Of a DNA stretch of 64,000 nucleotides, positions 58,150-64,000 are shown one piece after another. A program made the position numbers and the translations under genes. Origin of the DNA: Eoetvoesia sp035555955. Lineage in GTDB: Bacteria > Pseudomonadota > Gammaproteobacteria > Burkholderiales > Burkholderiaceae_B. Positions within the stretch are counted from its first letter, which is position 1, and each line of letters begins with the position of its first letter. The stretch covers positions 226,056 through 290,055 of the forward strand of contig NZ_DATMGA010000016.1 in NCBI RefSeq assembly GCF_035555955.1. Direction: 5' to 3'. A model generated the notes under the pieces. That model was not told where the DNA came from, searched no databases, and worked only from the letters and a program-made list of their open reading frames with translations.

Positions 58150-58983
58150 ATGGAAGAATTTTTGAACCGGCTCAAGTTGGCGGCGCCCATTTTGGATTTC
58201 ATCGGCATGAACCTGCTCATGACGCTGGGCATGCTGGTGGTGGGCTGGTGGCTGTCGTCGCTGGCCGGCCGAACGGTGCGCAAGCTGGCGCAGCGTTCCT
58301 CGAGAATCGACATAACCATTGTGCCCATGGCCTATTCGGTCACGGTCTGGTCGATCCGCATCCTCGTTCTCGTTGCCGTCCTGGCCCGTTTGGGCGTGCA
58401 GACTGCCAGCATCATCGCTGTGCTGGGTGCAGCCGGGCTGGCCATCGGCTTGGCGCTGCAGGGAACCTTGCAGAACATTGCCTCGGGCATCATGCTGCTC
58501 GCGCTGCGGCCGCTCCGGGCCGGCGAGTCGGTGTCCGTGGTGGGCAAGGCCGACGGCAGCGTGGAAGAGGTGGGCCTGTTCCTGACGCTCTTCAAGCAAT
58601 CGGACGGTACCTACATAACCCTGCCGAACAGTCTCATCTGGGGCAATCCCATCATCAATTACAGCCGCAATGCAACGCGCCGCCTGGACATCGAGGTGGG
58701 TGTCCGATACGGGGACGACCTGGACCTGGCCCTGTCCGAGCTGGCCCGGCTGGTCGAGGGGCATAAGTGGATACTGCAAGATCCCAAGCCCCAGGTCATG
58801 GTCACCGAGTACCGGGACAGCAAGGTGGTCGTCACCATCCGGGTCTGGGCCCTGGCGAACGATTACTGGAACCTGCGCTTCGACCTGTACCGCTCGGCGG
58901 CGATGGTGCTGCAGAACGCGGGTTTGCGCTTGCCCATTCCCGTGCACGAGGTTGCGGCGCCCGCCTCCGGCAAAGCGGCCTGA
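58150..58983 (+). CDS. Small-conductance mechanosensitive channel (MscS family)
   Basis: 277-residue MscS-type channel that relieves osmotic pressure. Three membrane helices: about 18-38, 62-80 and the Gly/Ala-rich pore helix IIAVLGAAGLAIGLALQGTL near 90-110, followed by the LRPLRAGESVSVVG beta domain and LPNSLIWGNPIINYSR, both MscS signatures. The open frame reaches 58012, but ATG 58150 has GGAGAGG upstream and gives normal length. Confidence 0.92.
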   Translation: MEEFLNRLKLAAPILDFIGMNLLMTLGMLVVGWWLSSLAGRTVRKLAQRSSRIDITIVPMAYSVTVWSIRILVLVAVLARLGVQTASIIAVLGAAGLAIGLALQGTLQNIASGIMLLALRPLRAGESVSVVGKADGSVEEVGLFLTLFKQSDGTYITLPNSLIWGNPIINYSRNATRRLDIEVGVRYGDDLDLALSELARLVEGHKWILQDPKPQVMVTEYRDSKVVVTIRVWALANDYWNLRFDLYRSAAMVLQNAGLRLPIPVHEVAAPASGKAA

Positions 58984-59062
58984 AGCGCTCGGCCGGCGGC
59001 GGGGTGCCAGGCATGCCGCCGCTTTCCGGTATCGCATACTTCGGGGCGATGCCCGAAGGCCG

Positions 59063-59860
59063 TCAGTGATTGGCGGCCTTGATCATGGCGGTGCACACGC
59101 CACGCAGCATGTCCACTTCGTCCTGGCTCAGTTCGCTGCGTGAAAACAGGTGCTGCATGCGCGGCATCAATTTTTTGGGATGCTTTGGATCCAGGAACTG
59201 CAGGGCGACGAGGGCTTGTTCCCAATGGGCCAGCAAGGCCTGGACTTTCTCGTTGGGAGCGGGCTCGCTGCCCGCGGGACGGGACGCTTTGTCGGTGGAC
59301 GGCAGCAAGGGCAGGCTGGCCCCGACGGCCAGGGCGTAGCGCAGTTCCCAGGCGGCCAGTTGCAAGGCCTGGGCCACGTTCAGCGAGCTGTATTCAGGAT
59401 TGGCCGGAATATGGCAAATGCGCTGGCAGCGGGCGATGTCTTCGTTGGTGAGGCCGGATCGCTCCGTACCCAGCACGATGGCTATTTTTCCATGTTCGTG
59501 GTCGCGCAGATGCGCCTGGCTGGCCGTCGCGGCTTCGCGGATGTCGCAGGGCGGCGGGCCGAGATCGCGCGCGCGGGCCGTCAGGGCAAAGGCCAGTGTG
59601 ACCGGCGCCAGGGCTTCTTCCAGCGTGCCGGCGATGCCGGCGTCGGTCAGGACGTCGGTGGCGCCGCTGGCCAGCGCCTGGGCTTCGGCAAGTTGGCATA
59701 TATCGGGATAGCGCGGAGCCACCAGGTGCAGGTCGTGGAACCCCATCGTTTTTATGGCGCGCGCCGCCGCGCCGACGTTTCCGGGATGGCTGGGGTGCAC
59801 CATGACGAAGCGCACCCGGGAGAAAATGGAGGCGGTTTTCGAGGGAGAAGCCGTGGTCAT
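59063..59860 (-). CDS. trmJ: tRNA (cytidine/uridine-2'-O-)-methyltransferase, TrmJ family
   Basis: 265-residue SPOUT methyltransferase that 2'-O-methylates position 32 of tRNAs. Motif 1 is VHPSHPGNVGAAARAIKTMG (near residue 20-40), motif 2 IVLGTERSGLTNEDI and motif 3 NPEYSSLNVAQALQL, all typical of TrmJ. The C-terminal extension of about 80 residues is the family dimerisation tail. It is divergent from suhB, an arrangement often seen in proteobacteria. Confidence 0.92.
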   Translation of the reverse strand: MTTASPSKTASIFSRVRFVMVHPSHPGNVGAAARAIKTMGFHDLHLVAPRYPDICQLAEAQALASGATDVLTDAGIAGTLEEALAPVTLAFALTARARDLGPPPCDIREAATASQAHLRDHEHGKIAIVLGTERSGLTNEDIARCQRICHIPANPEYSSLNVAQALQLAAWELRYALAVGASLPLLPSTDKASRPAGSEPAPNEKVQALLAHWEQALVALQFLDPKHPKKLMPRMQHLFSRSELSQDEVDMLRGVCTAMIKAANH

Positions 59861-60009
59861 TTAGAGAATGCGCTCATGTCATTTAAAATAGCAAGTTTAC
59901 GTGCAAGTAGTTTGCGCCGCAGAGAGTACGCGGCCCGGCGCCGCAGCCCGGGCATCGTTGTCTTTTTGCGAGCCATATACCGGCACTTTCTCGTTTTATA
60001 CGGAATTTT

Positions 60010-60801
60010 ATGCACCCCATGCTCAACACCGCCATCAAGGCGGCACGCCGTGCCGGCACGATCATCAACCGGGCCAGCATCGATCTGGAACGCGTGCAGG
60101 TGGCACGCAAGGGCCCCAAGGATTACGTCACCGAGGTCGATCGGGCTGTCGAAGAGGCTGTCATCGATATTTTACGTACGGCGTATCCCGACCATGGCTT
60201 CCTGGGCGAAGAATCCGGCGAGCATCCGGCTCCGGGCCAGGCAGCGGGCGGCCAGGCCGAATATCAGTGGATCATCGATCCGCTGGACGGCACGACCAAT
60301 TTCATCCACGGCTTCCCCATCTATGCGGTTTCCATTGCGCTGGCGCATCGCGGCCAAATCACGCAAGCCGTCATCTACGATCCGTCCCGCAATGAAATGT
60401 TCACCGCCAGCCGCGGGGGCGGCGCTTTCCTCAATGACCGGCGCATCCGCGTTTCGGGCCAGATTCGTTTTCACGATGCCCTGATCGGCGCCCATGTGCC
60501 CGGCTCCGCCGGCGGCACGGCCGCGCCTTCGAAATTCGCCGGCATGCTGTCCGAGTGCGCCAGCGTGCGGCGCATCGGTTCCACGGTGCTGGATCTTGCC
60601 TATGTGGCTTGCGGCCGGGTGGACGGTTTCTGCGGCATGCATCTGAAGCCATGGGATATGGCCGCGGGCAGTCTGCTGGTGCTGGAGGCGGGCGGCCTGG
60701 TATCCGACCTCGAAGGCGAGCAAACCTGGATGAAGTCCGGCAGCGTCATTGCCGCCACTCCCAAGGTGTTTGCGCAAATGCTGGGCCATCTGCAGTCCTG
60801 A
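60010..60801 (+). CDS. suhB: Inositol monophosphatase family protein SuhB
   Basis: 263-residue Mg-dependent phosphatase. Family metal motifs are all present: GEESGEH near residue 67, WIIDPLDGTTNFIHGFP near 90-106 and WDMAAGSLLVLEAGG near 215. SuhB proteins hydrolyse inositol-1-phosphate and also assist rRNA transcription antitermination. ATG 60010 begins MHPMLNTAIKAARRAG, the usual SuhB start. It is divergent from trmJ. Confidence 0.93.
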   Translation: MHPMLNTAIKAARRAGTIINRASIDLERVQVARKGPKDYVTEVDRAVEEAVIDILRTAYPDHGFLGEESGEHPAPGQAAGGQAEYQWIIDPLDGTTNFIHGFPIYAVSIALAHRGQITQAVIYDPSRNEMFTASRGGGAFLNDRRIRVSGQIRFHDALIGAHVPGSAGGTAAPSKFAGMLSECASVRRIGSTVLDLAYVACGRVDGFCGMHLKPWDMAAGSLLVLEAGGLVSDLEGEQTWMKSGSVIAATPKVFAQMLGHLQS

Positions 60802-60908
60802 TCCGTGCGCCGCAAGCGTGTGCGGGGCGGAGCTTGCTGCATGGCACGCCAAAGCGCGATCGGGCGTTCTTGATTACTATTTACGTTTGCTTTTAACGGA
60901 GCCTCCTG

Positions 60909-62486
60909 ATGGAGTGGTTGCTTGACCCATCCGCATGGGTCGGTTTGCTCACACTGGTCATTCTCGAGATTGTCCTTGGCATCGACAATCTTATCTTCGT
61001 CGCGATCCTGGTCGACAAGCTGCCGCCCAAATTGCGCGACCGGGCCCGGATACTCGGGTTGTCGCTGGCGCTGATCATGCGCTTGCTGCTGCTGACGATC
61101 ATGTCGTGGCTCATAAAGTTGACCGAGCCGGTGGCATTTCTGGGGCCGTTCAGCTTCTCCGCCCGGGACATCATTCTGATCGTCGGGGGGTTCTTCCTGC
61201 TCCTCAAGGGAACGGTCGAGCTGCACGACCGCATCGAAGGCCGGGTTCAGCATGCGTCGGGCGAGCGCCTGCATGCCAGCTTCGGCGTCATCGTGACGCA
61301 AATCGTCATCCTGGACGCCATTTTCTCGATCGACGCGGTCATTACCTCGGTCGGCATGGTGGATCATCTTTCCATCATGATGATCGCGGTCGTGGTGGCC
61401 ATGGCCGTCATGCTGTTTGCTTCCAAGCCGTTGACCCGCTTCGTGAACGCGCACCCCACCGTGGTGGTGCTGTGCCTGTGCTTCTTGCTGACGATCGGCT
61501 TTTCACTGGTGGCGGAAGGCTTCGATTTTGCAGTGCCCAAGGGATATTTGTATGCGGCCATCGGTTTTTCGGTGCTTATCGAAGCCTTGAACCAGATGGC
61601 CCGCCGCAATCTGCGCCGGGCGGAAGCGCGGCGGCCGCTGCGCGAGCGCACAGCCGAAGGGATCATGCGCATGCTTGGCAAGCGCCCCATGGTCGGCCCC
61701 GAGCGCGAGGAGCAAATCGGCGGCGGCGAGCCGGTTCAGGTTTTTGGCGACGAAGAACGCAATATGGTCAGCGGGGTGCTGACCCTGGCCGACCGCAGCC
61801 TGAATTCCATCATGACTCCGCGCAACGACGTGTCCTGGGTCAACCTGGACGACGATCCCGAGGTTTTGCGCCAGCAGATCATCAAGACGCCGCACAGCTT
61901 CTTCCCCGTATGCCGCGGTTCACTGGACGAGGTCATCGGCATCGGGCGCGCCAAAGAGATGGTGGCCGACCTCATCACCCACGGCAGCATACGGCTGTCG
62001 CGGCTGCGCGACCCCGTCATCGTGCACGAATCCATGGGCATTCTGCGCGTCATGGAGACGCTCAAGCGCGCGCACGGGCAACTGGTGCTGGTGACCGACG
62101 AGTTCGGCGCCATCGAGGGCGTGGTCACGCCCATCGACGTCTTCGAGGCCATTGCCGGCGAATTTCCCGACGAGGACGAGGCCCCCGACATCATCGAGCA
62201 GGATGAAAACCACTGGCGGGTCGATGGCGCCGCCGATTTGCACCACCTGGAACAAGTATTGAACACCGAGGGCCTGGTCGACGACGACGAGGGCTATACG
62301 ACACTGGCGGGCTATTTGCTGGAGCGCTTCGGGCACCTGCCCGACCCGGGCGACAGTTGCGAACTGAAACAGCCGCACGCGCTATACAGGTTTAAAGTAT
62401 TGCGGCTCGACGGCCGGCGCATCGCGGCGGTGCAGATCGAGCGCATTCCAGCCTCGATGGGCGACTACGACGGCGAGGCGGCTTAG
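60909..62486 (+). CDS. TerC family membrane protein with CBS and CorC/HlyC domains (YoaE/YegH type)
   Basis: 525 residues. The N-terminal half (1-235) is a TerC domain of about seven membrane helices with the conserved acidic GIDNLIF (TM1) and SIDAVIT motifs, probably for metal ion movement. Then two CBS domains (about 300-430: VSGVLTLADRSLNSIMTPRN, VTDEFGAIEGVVTPIDVFEA) and a CorC/HlyC C-terminal domain (about 445-520, WRVDGAADLHHLEQVL). The substrate is not defined; Mn/Mg homeostasis is suggested for relatives. It stands alone after suhB (107 bp gap). Confidence 0.9.
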   Translation: MEWLLDPSAWVGLLTLVILEIVLGIDNLIFVAILVDKLPPKLRDRARILGLSLALIMRLLLLTIMSWLIKLTEPVAFLGPFSFSARDIILIVGGFFLLLKGTVELHDRIEGRVQHASGERLHASFGVIVTQIVILDAIFSIDAVITSVGMVDHLSIMMIAVVVAMAVMLFASKPLTRFVNAHPTVVVLCLCFLLTIGFSLVAEGFDFAVPKGYLYAAIGFSVLIEALNQMARRNLRRAEARRPLRERTAEGIMRMLGKRPMVGPEREEQIGGGEPVQVFGDEERNMVSGVLTLADRSLNSIMTPRNDVSWVNLDDDPEVLRQQIIKTPHSFFPVCRGSLDEVIGIGRAKEMVADLITHGSIRLSRLRDPVIVHESMGILRVMETLKRAHGQLVLVTDEFGAIEGVVTPIDVFEAIAGEFPDEDEAPDIIEQDENHWRVDGAADLHHLEQVLNTEGLVDDDEGYTTLAGYLLERFGHLPDPGDSCELKQPHALYRFKVLRLDGRRIAAVQIERIPASMGDYDGEAA

Positions 62487-62540
62487 GGCCTGTTGACGGG
62501 GCCTGGGTTTTCCGACATTCCAACTTGCGTGTGAGCATTC

Positions 62541-63404
62541 ATGACTGACAGCATCGTGTTTTTCATCAAGGCCCTGTTTCTGGGGCTGGTCGAGGGCGTT
62601 ACCGAATTCCTGCCCATATCCAGCACGGCTCATCTGCTGCTGGTGGGCGACTGGATAGGCTTCGACTCTGGAGGCTCCAAGGTCTTCGAGGTCGTCATCC
62701 AGTTCGGGTCGATACTGGCCGTCATGTGGGTATTCCGGGCCAGGCTTTGGCAACTGGTGCACGGCACGCTCACGGGGGTGCGCAGCGAGGCGCTGCTCAC
62801 ACGCAACCTGATCATCGCCTTCCTGCCGGCGGCGGTCATCGGCGCCCTGACCATCAAGTACATCAAGGCCCTGTTCAATCACCCCGGCGTCTTCGTGGTG
62901 ACGCTTGTCGTCGGCGGGATCATCATGCTTTGGGTAGAGCGCAAACCTCACTTCGCCAAGCACGCGCCGAACGACACGGCCGCATCCGAACACGTCTCGG
63001 CGCGCACGCTCGAGGAGATCACCTGGAAACAGGCGCTGATCGTCGGTTTTGCGCAATGCCTGGCCATGGTGCCTGGAACGTCGCGCTCCGGGTCGACGAT
63101 CATAAGCGGCATGCTGGCCGGCATTCAACGCAAGACAGCCACCGAGTTCTCGTTCTTCCTGGCCATGCCGACCATGCTGGCGGCAACGGTTTACGATCTG
63201 TATAAGAACGGCGGGGCGCTCAACGGCGAGGTATCCATTGCCATCGTCATCGGCTTCCTGGCGGCCTTTTTCTCGGCCTTGGTGGTGGTGCGCGCCTTGC
63301 TGGCTTTTCTGGCCCGCCATACCTACCGGCCATTCGCCTGGTATCGCATCGCCTTGGGCGTTGTGGTGCTATTGTGGCTGTGGCTGGGGGCTGGCGCCGC
63401 GTAG
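62541..63404 (+). CDS. uppP: Undecaprenyl-diphosphatase UppP (BacA)
   Basis: 287-residue integral membrane phosphatase recycling undecaprenyl pyrophosphate for cell-wall synthesis; it also gives bacitracin tolerance. The two signature motifs are EGVTEFLPISSTAHLLL (about 17-33) and PGTSRSGSTI (about 178-187). About eight membrane helices. It follows the TerC gene by 54 bp. Its 3' end overlaps the convergent lpxH gene by 36 bp. Confidence 0.95.
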   Translation: MTDSIVFFIKALFLGLVEGVTEFLPISSTAHLLLVGDWIGFDSGGSKVFEVVIQFGSILAVMWVFRARLWQLVHGTLTGVRSEALLTRNLIIAFLPAAVIGALTIKYIKALFNHPGVFVVTLVVGGIIMLWVERKPHFAKHAPNDTAASEHVSARTLEEITWKQALIVGFAQCLAMVPGTSRSGSTIISGMLAGIQRKTATEFSFFLAMPTMLAATVYDLYKNGGALNGEVSIAIVIGFLAAFFSALVVVRALLAFLARHTYRPFAWYRIALGVVVLLWLWLGAGAA

Positions 63405-64000
63405 TTCCATCGTGCCGTGCCCGATGGCCAGCCATCCTCCGCGGGGGGGGATCGAGTGGTCGTAGTCCCAGTCGGGCAGCACATAGCGTGTGCAGGCGCG
63501 TCCGTCCACCAGCAGCTCATGCCGCGCGGGGCGGTGGGTGTGGCCGTGCACCATGAGGCCAAGGCCCGAACTCCGGAAGGCGCTTGCAATGGCCTGCGGG
63601 GCCACGTCCATGATGTCTTGCTGCTTATGCCGGTTGGCGGCCATGCTGCGTTGCCGCGCATACTGCGCTATGCGCAGGCGCCGCTTCAGGCTTAGCGACA
63701 GGAACAGGCGCTGTATCCAGGGCGTGCGGACAATGCGCCGGAAGCGCTGGTAGCTTGCGTCCGCCGTGCAGTATTCGTCGCCGTGGCTCAACAATATGTC
63801 GCCGGCGTCGGTGTGCAGGCGAACCGTATCGGGCAGAAGGTGGGCGCCCAGGCTTCGGGCCAGTTGCCCGCCGAGAAGAAAATCGCGGTTTCCGCGGCCC
63901 AGCCACAAGGGAATGAGGCTGGCGGTTTGCCGCAGTTTTTCGAGTGTTGCGGCAAGCCAGGGCGGAGCGGCTTCGAGGGCGGCGTCGTCTCCGACCCACG
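63369..64000 (-). CDS. lpxH: UDP-2,3-diacylglucosamine diphosphatase LpxH, partial
   Basis: C-terminal about 209 residues; the N-terminus lies past the window edge. Lipid A pathway hydrolase giving lipid X and UMP. Visible calcineurin-like motifs: WVGDD at the very edge, LGRGNRDFLLGG (Asn-Arg-Asp), LLSHGDEYCT and HGHTHRPARH. A TTG near 63908 could be mistaken for a start, but the in-frame LpxH-like sequence continues upstream (APPWLAATLEKLRQTAS), so the gene is truncated only by the window. Confidence 0.92.
   Translation of the reverse strand, partial: WVGDDAALEAAPPWLAATLEKLRQTASLIPLWLGRGNRDFLLGGQLARSLGAHLLPDTVRLHTDAGDILLSHGDEYCTADASYQRFRRIVRTPWIQRLFLSLSLKRRLRIAQYARQRSMAANRHKQQDIMDVAPQAIASAFRSSGLGLMVHGHTHRPARHELLVDGRACTRYVLPDWDYDHSIPPRGGWLAIGHGTMELRGASPQPQPQ

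Overview
The window looks like a high-GC chromosomal segment of a betaproteobacterium, most likely an Alcaligenaceae member (Bordetella, Achromobacter, Pusillimonas or Advenella relatives). This rests on gene style: TRAP and branched-chain-type (HAAT) ABC transporters beside small catabolic operons, VanA/VanB, and LapA/BrtA-type biofilm machinery. The genus is an inference; no rRNA or tRNA gene is present to fix it. I see no insertion sequence, prophage or CRISPR array.

Left part (1-24.7 kb) is catabolic and transport. A TetR regulator precedes a TRAP transporter (dctPQM), a cyclase-family metal hydrolase, a BKACE-type beta-keto acid cleavage enzyme and an SMP-30-type lactonase. Next come a second TetR, an aldehyde dehydrogenase and a bacteriohemerythrin. 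A five-gene HAAT ABC importer then leads into an amidase and an AraC/PobR-like regulator. A MarR regulator stands before vanA-vanB (Rieske oxygenase and its reductase), followed by a second HAAT importer that ends in a strong terminator.

Middle part (24.8-58 kb) is a surface-adhesion locus. One 21.3-kb gene encodes a LapA-like type I-secreted adhesin of about 7,100 residues. It carries 51 Ig-like units of exactly 102 residues (306 bp), 47 of them in one uninterrupted in-register array. Three larger modules lie around the array, two of them near-identical and flanking it. Downstream on the same strand are LapG, the periplasmic protease, and a LapD-like receptor that keeps the LapG-binding periplasmic domain but has only a degenerate GGDEF domain and no EAL domain. 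Facing them is a minus-strand operon: TolC, a 73-aa protein, LapB-type ABC exporter, LapC-type adaptor and a LuxR-type regulator. Beyond it is a sensor protein with a degenerate GGDEF and an intact EAL domain. The inferred logic is the Lap switch: c-di-GMP controls whether LapG cuts the adhesin at a TAAT site near its N-terminus. How this LapD senses c-di-GMP without EAL is the main puzzle.

Right part (58-64 kb) is housekeeping: an MscS channel, TrmJ-type tRNA methyltransferase, SuhB, a TerC/CBS membrane protein, UppP, and the C-terminal part of LpxH running off the edge. The divergent region before mscS holds two identical arrangements of DnaA-box-like sequences.

Coordinates are from direct reading. 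Functional names are from motifs and context, not from database searches.
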